From NCBI RefSeq assembly GCF_048773025.1, contig NW_027413959.1:3224001-3288000 (forward strand): DNA of 64,000 nucleotides, written 5' to 3'. Both the position numbers and the translations under genes were made by a program. This document shows positions 23,001-35,316 of the stretch, in pieces. This stretch comes from Camelus bactrianus (taxonomy: Eukaryota > Chordata > Mammalia > Artiodactyla > Camelidae). Numbering within the stretch: position 1 is the first letter of the stretch; each line of letters begins with the position of its first letter. The notes beneath the pieces are model-generated. The model was given only the letters and a program-made list of their open reading frames with translations. It did not search any database and was not told the DNA's origin.

Positions 23001-23715
23001 GGGAGGTAATTAGCGGACTTCCACCTGCCAGGGAACACCTGTGACACAAGGCAGCTGCGTGGAGGGCGGCCCCGAACCTCCCCCACACAGTCATCCATGT
23101 TCCGGAATTCTGAGTGTGGGGAGGTTCCGTCTTCTGTCTGCAGCACCCGGGTTCTCCTAGGAGCCTTTCGAGTGTCTTCCCCCTGTCCCTCCCTGTGCGG
23201 TCTGCCGGGGAATTGCGGGAGTTGGGCTGGAAAAGCAGGTAGCATCTAGTGCCTCCCCATGGACAGGGGAGGTATTTAGCGGACTTCCCCCTGCCAGGGA
23301 ACACCTGTGACACCAGGCAGCTGCGTGGAGAGCGGCCACGATCCTCCCCCACACAGTCAACCGTGTTCCGGAATTCTGAGTGTGGGGAGGTTCCGTCTTA
23401 TGTCTGCAGCACCCGGGATCTCCTAGGAGCACTTCGAGAGTCTTCCCCGAGTCCCTCCCAGTGCGGGCAGCCGGGGAACTGCGGGGGTTGGGCTGGAAAC
23501 TCATGTAGCATCTAGTGCCTCCCCATGGACAGGGGAGGTAATTAGCGGTCTTCCCCCTGCCAGGGAACACCTGTGACACCAGTTAGCTGCGTGGTCGGCG
23601 GCCCCAAACCTCGACCACACAGTCAGCCGTGTTCCGGAATTCTGAGTGTGGGGAGGTTCCGTCTTATGTCTGCAGCACCCGGGATCTCCTAGGAGCCCTT
23701 CGAGAGTCTTCCCGG
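20060..23715 (+). repeat. Near-perfect tandem duplication of 1861 bp (7-mer)
   Basis: Segment about 20060-21855 is repeated at a shift of 1861 bp. I see one substitution inside the paired segments, GGCGGGGG at 20292 against GGCTGGGG at 22153. The unit carries private variants in both copies: CACCGGGG, CACATGGACAGG, ACTTCCCCTGCC, GTGGAATGGCGG, CACCCGTGATC, GCAGGAAGC, TCAATCGTG and AACTCATGTAGC. Three of these are indels that account for the missing base relative to 7 x 266. It is young, or an assembly duplication. Confidence 0.9.
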
Positions 23716-25500
23716 AGTCCCTCCCAGTGCGGGCAGTCAGGGAAAGTCGGGGTTTGGGCTGGAAACGCAGGTAGCATCTAGTGCCTCCCCATGGACAGGG
23801 GAGGTAATTAGCGGAATTCCCCCTGCCAGGGAACACCTGTGACACCAGGCAGCTGCGTGGAGGGCGGCCCCGAACCTCCCCCACACAGTCAGCCGTGTTC
23901 AGGAATTCTGAGTGTGGGGAGGTTCCGTCTTCTGTCTGCAGCACCCGGGATCTCCTAGGAGCCCTTCGAGTGTCTTCCCCGAATCCCTCCCACTGCGGGC
24001 TGCCGGGGAAAGGCGGGGGTTGGGCTGGAAACTCAGGTAGCATCTAGTGCCTCCCCATGGACAGGGGAGGTAATTAGCGGAATTCCCCCTGCCAGGGAAC
24101 ACCTGTGACACCAGGCAGCTGCGTGGAGGGCGGCCCCGAACCTCCCCCACACAGTCAGCCGTGTTCCGGAATTCTGAGTGTGGGGAGGTTCCGTCTTATG
24201 TCTGCAGCACCCGGGTTCACCTAGGAGCCCTTCGTGTGTCTTCCCCCAGTCCCTCACTGTGCGGGCTGCCGGGGAATGGCGGATGTTGGGCTGGAAAAGC
24301 AGGTAGCATCTTGTGCCTCCCCATGGACAAGGGAGGTAATTAGCGGACTTCCCCCTGCCAGGGAACACCTGTGACACCAGGCAGCTTCGTGGAGGGCGGC
24401 CCCGAAATTCCTCCACACAGTCAACCGTGTTCCGGAATTCTGAGTGTGGGGAGGTTCCGTCTTCTGTCTGCAGCACCCGGGATCTCCTAGGAGCCATTCC
24501 AGTGTCTTCCCAGAGTCCCTCCCTGTGCGGGCTGCCGGGGAAAGGAGGGGGTTGGGCTGGAAACGCAGGTAGCATCTAGTGCCTCCCCATGGACAGGGGA
24601 GGTAATTAGCGGACTTCCACCTGCCAGGGAACACCTGTGACACCAGGCAGCTGCGTGGAGGGCGGCCCCGAAACTCCCTCACACAGTCAACCGTGTTCCG
24701 GAATTCTGAGTGTGGGGAGGTTCCGTCTTCTGTCTGCAGCACCCAGGATCCCCTAGGAGCCATTCCAGTGTCTTCCCAGAGTCCCTCACTGTGCGGGCTG
24801 CCGGGAAAATGCGGGGGTTGGGCTGGAAAATCAGGTAGCATCTTGTGCCTCCCCATGGACAAGGGAGGTAATTAGCGGACTTCCCCCTGCCAGGGAACAC
24901 CTGTGACACCAGGCAGCTGCGTGGAGGGCGGCCCCGAACCTCCCCCACACAGTCAGCCGTGTTCAGGAATTCTGAGTGTGGGGAGGTTCCGTCTTCTGTC
25001 TGCAGCACCCGGGATCTCCTAGGAGCCTTTCGAGTGTCTTCCCCGAATCCCTCCCACTGCGGGCTGCCGGGGAAAGGCGGGGGTTGGGCTGGAAACTCAG
25101 GTAGCATCTAGTGCCTCCCCATGGACAGGGGAGGTAATTAGCGGACTTCCCCCTGCCAGGGAACACCTGTGACACCAGGCAGCTGCGTGGAGGGCGGCCC
25201 CGAACCTCCCCCACACAGTCAGCCGTGTTCCGGAATTCTGAGTGTGGGGAGGTTCCGTCTTATGTCTGCAGCACCCGGGATGTCCTAGGAGCCCTTCCAG
25301 AGTCTTCCCCGAGTCCCTCCCAGTGCGGGCAGCCGGGGAACTGCGGGGTTGGGCTGGAAACTCAGGTAGCATCTAGTGCCTCCCCATGGACAGGGGAGGT
25401 AATTAGCGGTCTTCCCCCTGCCAGGGAACACCTGTGACACCAGTCAGCTGCGTACATGGCGGCCCCAAACCTCGACCACACAGTCAGCCGTGTTCAGGAT
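23716..25500 (+). repeat. A/B/D monomers with second CCCAGGATCCCC unit
   Basis: About 23900-24600 resembles 17520-18200, and about 24634-25225 repeats 19050-19640 (shift 5584, 21 monomers less 2 bp). The unit with CACCCAGGATCCCC starts near 24737. A one-base loss lies near 25346 (CTGCGGGGTTGGG). The E-type region begins at the right edge with a GCGTACATGGCGG dyad. Confidence 0.7.
24385..24401 (+). other. Weak CENP-B-box-like match
   Basis: In a few monomers GCTGCGTGG is changed to GCTTCGTGG. This creates CTTCG followed eight bases later by CGG, matching seven of the nine core CENP-B box bases (TTCG and the first three of CGGG). The required central A and the last G are missing. Similar matches begin at 55485, 56815 and 63728, and a poorer one at 11885. 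This is probably chance, and too weak to call a functional site. Confidence 0.15.
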
Positions 25501-28500
25501 TTCTGAGTGTGGGGAGATCCCGTCTTCTGTCTGCAGCACCCGGGATCTCCTAGGAGCATTTCGAGAGTCTTCCCCGAGTCCCTCCCAGTGCGGGCAGCCA
25601 GGGAAAGGCGGGGTTTGGGCTGGAAACGCAGGTAGCATCTAGTGCCTCCCCATGGACAGGGGAGGTATTTAGCGGAATTCCCCCTGCCAGCGAACACCTG
25701 TGACACCAGGCAGCTGCGTGGAGTGCGTCCCTAAACCTCACCCACACAGTCACACGTGTTCCGGAATTCTGAGTGTGGGGAGGTTCCGTCTTCTGTCTGC
25801 AGCACCCGGGTTCTCCTAGGAGCCTTTCGAGTGTCTTCCCCCAGTCCCTCCCTTTGCGGGCTGCCAGGGAAAGTAGGGGGTTGGGCTGGAAAAGCAGGTA
25901 GCATCTTGTGCCTCCCCATGGACAAGGGAGGTATTTAGCGGACTTCCCCCTGCCAGGGAACACCTGTGACACCAGGCAGCTGCGTGGAGGGCGGCCCCGA
26001 ACCTCCCCCACACAGTCAGCCGTGTTCCGGAATTCTGAGTGTGGGGAGGTTCCGTCTTATGTCGGCAGCACCCGGGTTCACCTAGGAGCCCTTCGAGTGT
26101 CTTCCCCCAGTCCCTCACTGTGCGGGCTGCCGGGCAATGGCGGAGGTTGGGCTCGAAAAGCAGGTAGCATCTTATGCCTCCCCATGGACAAGGGAGGTAA
26201 TTAGCGGACTTCCCCCTGCCAGGGAACACCTGTGACACCAGGCAGCTGCGTGGAGGGCGGCCCCGAACCTCCTCCACACAGTCAACCGTGTTCCGGAATT
26301 CTGAGTGTGGGGAGGTTCCGTCTTCTGTCTGCAGCACCCGGGATCTCCTAGGAGCCTTTCGAGTGTCTTCCCAGAGTCCCTCCCTTTGCGGGCTGCCGGG
26401 GAATAGAGGGGGTTGTGCTGGAAACGCAGGTAGCATCTAGTGCCTCCCCATGGACAGGGGAGGTAATTAGCGGAATTCCACCTGCCAGGGAACACCTGTG
26501 ACACCAGGCAGCTGCGTGGAGGGCGGCCCCGAACCTCCCCCACACAGTCAGCCGTGTTCCGGTATTCTGAGTGTGGGGAGGTTCCGTCTTATGTCTGCAG
26601 CACCCGGGTTCACCTAGGAGCCCTGCGAGAGTCTTCCCCCAGTCCCTCACTGTGCGGTCTGCCGGGGAATGGCGGAGGTTGGGCTGGAAAAGCAGGTAGC
26701 ATCTTGTGCCTCACCATGGACAAGGGAGGTAATTAGCGGACTTCCCCCTGCCAGGGAACACCTGTGACACCAGGCAGCTGCGTGGAGGGCGGCCCCGAAC
26801 CTCCCCAACACAGTCAACCGTGTTCCGGAATTCTGAGTGTGGGGAGGTTCCGTCTTCTGTCTGCAGCACCCGGGATCTCCTAGGAGCCTTTCGAGTGTCT
26901 TCCCCCAGTCCCTCCCTGTGCGGGCTGCCGGGGAAAGGCGGGGGTTGTGCTGGAAAAGCAGGTAGCATCTTGTGCCTCCCCATGGACAAGGGAGGTAATT
27001 AGCGGACTTCCCCCTGCCAGGGAACACCTGTGACACCAGGCAGCTGCGTGGAGGGCGGCCCCGAACCTCACCCACACAGTCAGCCGTGTTCCGGAATTCT
27101 GAGTGTGGGGAGGTTCCGTCTTATATCTGCAGCACCCGGGTTCACCTAGGAGCCCTTCGAGTGTCTTCCCCCAGGCCCTCACTGTGCGGGCTGCCGGGGA
27201 ATGGCGGAGGTTGGGCTGGAAAGGCAGGTAGCATCTTGTGCCTCCCCATGGACAAGGGAGGTAATTAGCGGACTTCCCCCTGCCAGGGAACACCTGTGAC
27301 ACCAGGCAGCTGCGTGGAGGGCGGCCCCGAAACTCCCTCACACAGTCAACCGTGTTCCGGAATTCTGAGTGTGGGGAGGTTCCGTCTTCTGTCTGCAGCA
27401 CCCAGGATCCCCTAGGAGCCATTCCAGTGTCTTCCCAGAGTCCCTCCCTGTGCGGGCTGCCGGGAAAATGCGGGGGTTGGGCTGGAAAATCAGGTAGCAT
27501 CTTGTGCCTCCCCATGGACAAGGGAGGTAATTAGCGGACTTCCCCCTGCCAGGGAACACCTGTGACACCAGGCAGCTGCGTGGAGGGCGGCCCCGAACCT
27601 CCCCCACACAGTCAGCCGTGTTCAGGAATTCTGAGTGTGGGGAGGTTCCGTCTTCTGTCTGCAGCACCCGGGATCTCCTAGGAGCCCTTCGAGTGTCTTC
27701 CCCGAATCCCTCCCACTGCGGGCTGCCGGGGAAAGGCGGGGGTTGGGCTGGAAACTCAGGTAGCATCTAGTGCCTCCCCATGGACAGGGGAGGTAATTAG
27801 CGGACTTCCCCCTGCCAGGGAACACCTGTGACACCAGGCAGCTGTGTGGAGGGCGGCCCCGAACCTCCCCCACACAGTCAGCCGTGTTCCGGAATTCTGA
27901 GTGTGGGGAGGTTCCGTCTTATGTCTGCAGCACCCGGGTTCACCTAGGAGCCCTTCGAGTGTCTTCCCCCAGTAACTCACTGTGCGGGCTGCCGGGGAAT
28001 GGCGGAGGTTGGGCTGGAAACGCAGGTAGCATCTAGTGCCTCCCCATGGACAGGGGAGGTAATTAGCGGACTTCCCCCTGCCAGGGAACACCTGTGACAC
28101 CAGGCAGCTGCGTGGAGGGCGGCCCCGAACCTCCCCCACACAGTCAACCGTGTTCCGGAATTCTGAGTGTGGGGAGGTTCCGTCTTATGTCTGCAGCACC
28201 CGGGATCTCCTAGGAGCACTTCGAGAGTCTTCCCCGAGTCCCTCCCAGTGCGGGCAGCCAGGGAAAGGCGGGGTTTGGGCTGGAAACGCAGGTAGCATCT
28301 AGTGCCTCCCCATGGACAGGGGAGGTATTTAGCGGAATTCCCCCTGCCAGCGAACACCTGTGACACCAGGCAGCTGCGTGGAGTGCGTCCCTAAACCTCA
28401 CCCACACAGTCACACGTGTTCCGGAATTCTGAGTGTGGGGAGGTTCCGTCTTCTGTCTGCAGCACCCGGGTTCTCCTAGGAGCCTTTCGAGTGTCTTCCC

Positions 28501-29420
28501 CCAGTCCCTCCCTTTGCGGGCTGCCAGGGAAAGTAGGGGGTTGGGCTGGAAAAGCAGGTAGCATCTTGTGCCTCCCCATGGACAAGGGAGGTAATTAGCG
28601 GACTTCCCCCTTCCAGGGAACACCTGTGACACCAGGCAGCTGCGTGGAGGGCGGCCCCGAACCTCCCCCACACAGTCAGCCGTGTTCCGGTATTCTGAGT
28701 GTGGGGAGGTTCCGTCTTATGTCTGCAGCACCCGGGTTCACCTAGGAGCCCTTCGAGAGTCTTCCCCCAGTCCCTCACTGTGCGGTCTGCCGGGGAATGG
28801 CGGAGGTTGGGCTGGAAAAGCAGGTAGCATCTTGTGCCTCACCATGGACAAGGGAGGTAATTAGCGGACTTCCCCCTGCCAGGGAACACCTGTGACACCA
28901 GGCAGCTGCGTGGAGGGCGGCCCCGAACCTCCCCAACACAGTCAACCGTGTTCCGGAATTCTGAGTGTGGGGAGGTTCCGTCTTCTGTCTGCAGCACCCG
29001 GGATCTCCTAGGAGCCTTTCGAGTGTCTTCCCCCAGTCCCTCACTGTGCGGGCTGCCGGGGAAAGGCGGGGGTTGTGCTGGAAAAGCAGGTAGCATCTTG
29101 TGCCTCCCCATGAACAAGGGAGGTAATTAGCGGACTTCCCCCTGCCAGGGAACACCTGTGACACCAGGCAGCTGCGTGGAGGGCGGCCCCGAACCTCACC
29201 CACACAGTCAGCCATGTTCCGGAATTCTGAGTGTGGGGAGGTTCCGTCTTATATCTGCAGCACCCGGGTTCACCTAGGAGCCCTTCGAGTGTCTTCCCCC
29301 AGGCCCTCACTGTGCGGGCTGCCGGGGAATGGCGGAGGTTGGGCTGGAAAGGCAGGTAGCATCTTGTGCCTCCCCATGGACAAGGGAGGTAATTAGCGGA
29401 TTTCCCCCTGCCAGGGAACA
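25501..29420 (+). repeat. E-C-containing block copied at shifts of 2660 and 2128 bp
   Basis: About 25550-26010 matches 28210-28670 (shift 2660, 10 monomers), while about 26530-27290 matches 28658-29418 (shift 2128, 8 monomers). Both pairs share rare variants: GTGCGTCCCTAAACC in the E dyad, GCCTCACCATGG, CTCCCCAACACAG and CTTATATCTGCAG. The change of shift means two monomers were lost or gained between the shared parts. The third CCCAGGATCCCC unit starts near 27396. Confidence 0.8.
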
Positions 29421-31599
29421 CCTGTGACACCAGGCAGCTGCGTGGAGGGCGGCCCCGAACCTCCCCCACACAGTCATCCGTGTTCCGGAATTCTGAGTGT
29501 GGGGAGGTTCCGTCTTCTGTCTGCAGCACCCGGGATCTCCTAGGAGCCCTTCGAGTGTATTCCCAGAGTCCATCCCTGTGCGAGCTGCCGGGGAAAGGAG
29601 GGGGTTGTGCTGGAAACGCAGGTAGCATCTAGTGCCTCCCCATGGACAGGGGAGGTAATTAGCGGACTTCCCCCTGCCAGGGAACACCTGTGACACCAGG
29701 CAGCTGCGTGGAGGGCGGCCCCGAACCTCCCCCACCCAGTCAACCGTGTTCCGGAATTCTGAGTGTGGGGAGGTTCCGTCTTCTCTCTGCAGCACCCGGG
29801 ATCTCCTAGGAGCCCTTCGAGTGTCTTCCCAGAGTCCCTCCCAGTGCGTGCTGCCGGGGAAAGAGGGGGTTGTGCTGGAAACGCAGGTAGCATCTAGTGC
29901 CTCCCCATGGACAGGGGAGGTAATTAGCGGACTTCCCCCTGCCAGGGAACACCTGTGACACCAGGCAGCTGCGTGGAGGCGGCCCCGAACCTCCCCCACA
30001 CAGTCAACCGTGTTCCGGAATTCTGAGTGTGGGGAGGTTCCGTCTTATGTCTGCAGCACCCGGGATCTCCTAGGAGCCCTTCAAGAGTCTTCCCCGAGTC
30101 CCTCCCAGTGCGGGCAGCCAGGGAACTGCGGGGGTTGGGCTGGAAACTCAGGTAGCATCTAGTGCCTCCCCATGGACAGGGGAGGTAATTAGCGGTCTTC
30201 CCCCTGCCAGGGAACACCTGTGACACCAGTCAGCTGCGTACATGACGGCCCCAAACCTCGACCACACAGTCAGCCGTGTTCAGGAATTCTGAGTGTGGGG
30301 AGATTCCGTCTTGTGTCTGCAGCACCTGGGATCTCCTAGGAGCCCTTGGAGAGTCTTCCCCGAGTCCCTCCCATTGCGGGCAGCCAGGGAAAGGCGGGGT
30401 TTGGGCTGGAAACGCAGGTAGCATCTAGTGCCTCCCCATGGACAGGGGAGGTATTTAGCGGAATTCCCCCTGCCAGCGAACACCTGTGACACCAGGCAGC
30501 TGCGTGGAGTGCGTCCCTAAACCTCACCCACACAGTCACACGTGTTCCGGAATTCTGAGTGTGGGGAGGTTCCGTCTTCTGTCTGCAGCACCCGGGTTCT
30601 CCTAGGAGCCTTTCGAGTGTCTTCCCCCAGTCCCTCCCTTTGCGGGCTGCCAGGGAAAGTAGGGGGTTGGGCTGGAAAAGCAGGTAGCATCTTGTGCCTC
30701 CCCATGGACAAGGGAGGTAATTAGCGGACTTCCCCATGCCAGGGAACACCTGTGACACCAGGCAGCTGCGTGGAATGCGGCCCTAAACCTCACCCACACA
30801 GTCACACGTGTTCCGGAATTCTGAGTGTGGGGAGGTTCCGTCTTCTGTCTGCAGCACCCGGGATCTCCTAGGAGCCCTTCGAGTGTCTTCCCCGAATCCC
30901 TCCCACTGCGGGCTGCCGGTGAAAGGAGGGGGTTGTGCTGGAAAAGCAGGTAGCATCTTGTGCCTCCCCATGGACAGGGGAGGTAATTAGCGGACTTCCC
31001 CCTGCCAGGGAACACTTGTGACACCAGGCAGCTGCGTGGAGGGCGGCCCCGAAGCTCCCCCACACAGTCAGCCGTGTTCCGGAATTCTGAGTGTGGGGAG
31101 GTTCCGTCTTCTGTCTGCAGCACCCGGGTTCTCCTAGGAGCCTTTCGAGTGTCTTCCCCCAGTCCCTACCTGTGCGGGCTGCCGGGGAAAGGCGGGGGTT
31201 GGGCTGGAAAATCAGGTAGCTTCTTGTGCCTCCCCATGGACAAGGGAGGTAATTAGCGGACTTCCCCCTTCCAGGGAACACCTGTGACACCAGGCAGCTG
31301 CGTGGAGGGCGGCCCCGAACCTCCCCTACACAGTCAGCCGTGTTCCGGTATTCTGAGTGTGGGGAGGTTCCGTCTTATGTCTGCAGCACCCGGGTTCACC
31401 TAGGAGCCCTTCGAGTGTCTTCCCCCAGTCCCTCACTGTGCGGGCTGCCGGGGAATGTCGGAGGTTGGGCTGGAAAAGCAGGTAGCATCTTGTGCCTCAC
31501 CATGGACAAGGGAGGTAACTAGCGGACTTCCCCCTGCCAGGGAACACCTGTGACACCAGTCAGCTGCGTGGAGGGCGGCCCCGAACCTCCCCCACACAG
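29421..31599 (+). repeat. Junction region with third E-C copy and adjacent E dyads
   Basis: A third copy of the E-C pair lies at about 30400-30720, 2126 bp from the second. Two CACGTG dyads stand in adjacent units at 30539 and 30805, the second fused to an A-like body with GCCGGTGAAAGGAGG. Units near 29530-29960 (TGTATTCCCAGAG, GTGCGAGCTGCC, CCCACCCAGTC) seed the next block, matching 31920-32350 at a shift of 2392 bp. Confidence 0.7.
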
Positions 31600-34500
31600 T
31601 CAGCCGTGTTCCGGAATTCTGAGTGTGGGGAGGTTCCGTCTTATGTCTGCAGCACCCGGGTTCACCTAGGAGCCCTTCGAGTGTCTTCCCCCAGGCCCTC
31701 ACTTTGCGGGCTGCCGGGGAATGGCGGAGGTTGGGCTGGAAAAGCAGGTAGCATCTTGTGCCTCCCCATGGACAAGGGAGGTAATTAGCGGACTTCCCCC
31801 TGCCAGGGAACACCTGTGACACCAGGCAGCTGCGTGGAGGGCGGCCCCGAACCTCCCCCACACAGTCATCCGTTTTCCTGAATTCTGAGTGTGGGGAGGT
31901 TCCGTCTTCTGTCTGCAGCACCCGGGATCTCCTAGGAGCCCTTCGAGTGTATTCCCAGAGTCCCTCCCTGTGCGAGCTGCCGGGGAAAGGAGGGGGTTGT
32001 GCTGGAAACGCAGGTAGAATCTAGTGCCTCCCCATGGACAGGGGAGGTAATTAGCGGACTTCCCCCTGCCAGGGAACACCTGTGACACCAGGCAGCTGCG
32101 TGGAGGGCGGCCCCGAACCTCCCCCACCCAGTCAACCGTGTTCCGGAATTCTGAGTGTGGGGAGGTTCCGTCTTCTGTCTGCAGCACCCGGGATCTCCTA
32201 GGAGCCCTTCGAGTGTCTTCCCAGAGTCCCTCCCTGTGCGGGCTGCCGGGGAAAGAGGGGGTAGTGCTGGAAACGCAGGTAGCATCTAGTGCCTCCCCAT
32301 GGACAGGGGAGGTAATTAGCGGAATTCCACCTGCCAGGGAACACCTGTGACACAAGGCACCTGCGTGGAGGGCGGCCCCGAACCTCCCCCACACAGTCAT
32401 CCGTGTTCCGGAATTCTGAGTGTGGGGAGGTTCCGTCTTCTGTCTGCAACACCCGGGTTGTCCTAGGAGCCTTTCGAGTGTCTTCCCCCAGTCCCTCCCT
32501 GTGCGGGCTGCCGGGGAAAGGCGGGGGTTGGGCTGGAAAATCAGGTAGCATCTTGTGCCTCCCCATGGACAAGGGAGGTAATTAGCGGACTTCCCCCTGC
32601 CAGGGAACACCTGTGACACCAGGCAGCTGCGTGGAGGGCGGCCCCGAACCTCCCCCACACAGTCAGCCGTGTTCCGGAATTCTGAGTGTGGGGAGGTTCC
32701 GTCTTATGTCTGCAGCACCCGGGTTCACCTAGGAGCCCTTCAAGTGTCTTCCCCCAGTCCCTCACTGTGCGGGCTGCCGGGGAATGGCGGAGGTTGGGCT
32801 GGAAAAGCAGGTAGCATCTTGTGCCTCCCCATGGACAAGGGAGGTAATTAGCGGACTTCCCCCTGCCAGGGAACACCTGTGACACCAGGCAGCTGCGTGG
32901 AGGGCGGCCCCGAACCTCCCCCACACAGTCAACCGTGTTCCGGAATTCTGAGTGTGGGGAGGTTCCGTCTTCTGTCTGCAGCACCCGGGATCCCCTAGGA
33001 GCCATTACAGTGTCTTCCCAGAGTCCCTCCCTGTGCGGGCTGCCGGTAAAAGGCGGGGGTTGGGCTGGAAATGCAGGTAGCATCTTGTGCCTCCCCATGG
33101 ACAAGGACGTAATTAGCGGACTTCCCCCTGCCAGGGAACACCTGTGACACCAGGCAGCTGCGTGGAGGGCGGCCCCGAACCTCCCCCACACAGTCAGCCG
33201 TGTTCAGGAATTCTGAGTGTGGGGAGGTTCCGTCTTCTGTCTGCAGCACCCGGGATCTCCTAGGAGCCCTTCGAGTGTCTTCCCCGAATCCCTCCCACTG
33301 CGGACTGCCGGGGAAAGGCGGGGGTTGTGCTGGAAAAGCAGGTAGCATCTTGTGCCTCCCCATGGACAAGGGAGGTAATTAGCGGACTTCCCCCTGCCAG
33401 GGAACACCTGTGACACCAGGCAGCTGCGTGGAGGGCGGCCCCGAACCTCCCCCACACAGTCAGACGTGTTCCGGAATTCTGAGTGTGGGGAGGTTCCGTC
33501 TTATGTCTGCAGCACCCGGGTTCACCTAGGAGCCCTTCGAGTGTCTTCCCCCAGGCCCTCACTGTGCGGGCTGCCGGGGAATGGCGGAGGTTGGGCTGGA
33601 AAAGGAGGTAGCATCTTGTGCCTCCCCATGGACAAGGGAGGTAATTAGCGGACTTCCCCCTGCCAGGGAACACCTGTGACACCAGGCAGCTGCGTGGAGG
33701 GCGGCCCCGAACCTCCCCTACACAGTCATCCGTGTTCCGGAATTCTGAGTGTGGGGAGGTTCCGTCTTCTGTCTGCAGCACCCGGGATCTCCTAGGAGCC
33801 CTTCGAGTGTATTCCCAGAGTCCCTCCCTGTGCGAGCTGCCGGGGAAAGGAGGGGGTTGTGCTGGAAACGCAGGTAGCATCTAGTGCCTCCCCATGGACA
33901 GGGGAGGTAATTAGCGGACTTCCCCCTGCCAGGGAACACCTGTGACACCAGGCAGCTGCGTGGAGGGCGGCCCCGAACCTCCCCCACCCAGTCAACCGTG
34001 TTCCGGAATTCTGAGTGTGGGGAGGTTCCGTCTTCTGTCTGCAGCACCCGGGATCTCCTAGGAGCACTTCGAGTGTCTTCCCAGAGTCCCTCCCTGTGCG
34101 GGCTGCCGGGGAAAGAGGGGGTTGTGCTGGAAACGCAGGTAGCATCTAGTGCCTCCCCATGGACAGGGGAGGAAATTAGCGGAATTCCACCTGCCAGGGA
34201 ACACCTGTGACACAAGACAGCTGCGTGGAGGGCGGCCCCGAACCTCCCCCACACAGTCAGCCGTGTTCCGGAATTCTGAGTGTGGGGAGGTTCCGTCTTC
34301 TGTCTGCAACACCCGGGTTCTCCTAGGAGCCTTTCGAGTGTCTTCCCCCAGTCCCTCCCTGTGCGGGCTGCCGGGGAAAGGCGGGGGTTGGGCTGGAAAA
34401 TCAGGTAGCATCTTGTGCCTCCCCATGGACAAGGGAGGTAATTAGCGGACTTCCACCTGCCAGGGAACACCTGTGACACCAGGCAGCTGCGTGGAGGGCG

Positions 34501-35316
34501 GCCCCGAACCTCCCCCACACAGTCAGCCGTGTTCCGGAATTCTGAGTGTGGGGAGGTTCCGTCTTATGTCTGCAGCACCCGGGTTCACCTAGGAGCCCTT
34601 CGAGTGTCTTCCCCCAGTCCCTCACTGTGCGGGCTGCCGGGGAATGGCGGAGGTTGGGCTGGAAAAGCAGGTAGCATCTTGTGCCTCCCCATGGACAAGG
34701 GAGGTAATTAGCGGACTTCCCCCTGCCAGGGAACACCTGTGACACCAGGAGGCTGCGTGGAGGGCGGCCCCGAACCTCCCCCACACAGTCAACCGTGTTC
34801 CGGAATTCTGAGTGTGGGGAGGTTCCGTCTTCTGTCTGCAGCACCCGGGATCCCCTAGGAGCCATTACAATGTCTTCCCAGAGTGCCTCCCTGTGCGGGC
34901 TGCCGGTAAAAGGCGGGGGTTGGGCTGGAAATGCAGGTAGCATCTTGTGCCTCCCCATGGACAAGGGACGTAATTAGCGGACTTCCCCCTGCCAGGGAAC
35001 ACCTGTGACACCAGGCAGCTGCGTGGAAGGCGGCCCCGAACCTCCCCCACACAGTCAGCCATGTTCAGGAATTCTGAGTGTGGGGAGGTTCCGTCTTCTG
35101 TCTGCAGCACCCGGGATCTCCTAGGAGCCCTTCGAGAGTCTTCCCCGAATCCCTCCCACTGCGGGCTGCCGGGGAAAGGCGGGGGTTGGGGTGGAAACTC
35201 AGGTAGCATCTAGTGCCTCCCCATGGACAGGGGAGGTAATTAGCGGACTTCCCCCTGCCAGGGAACACCTGTGACACCAGGCAGCTGCGTGGAGGGCGGC
35301 CCCGAACCTCCCCCAC
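31600..35316 (+). repeat. Seven-monomer tandem duplication (1860 bp)
   Basis: Segment about 31600-33459 is repeated at 33460-35316 with a shift of 1860 bp (7 monomers less 2 bp). Shared private variants are CCCAGGCCCTCAC, TGTATTCCC, CCCACCCAGTC, GGAAAGAGGGGGT, GCAACACCCGGGTT, and GGATCCCCTAGGAGCCATTACA. The copies differ at several sites (ACAAGGACG against ACAAGGGACG near 33105 and 34968). It is older than the 20-kb duplication. Confidence 0.8.

Noticed and set aside
31699-32658. Long antisense open frame (319 codons) and hundreds of shorter frames of 60-230 codons on both strands
   Set aside because: All are the same monomer frames repeated. Because 266 is not a multiple of three, each frame walks through the three phases of the unit, and a frame without a stop can span several monomers. 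Identical frames overlap each other, have no separate start context, and change with every subfamily variant. The longest arises where usual stop codons happen to be substituted. No protein family is recognisable.
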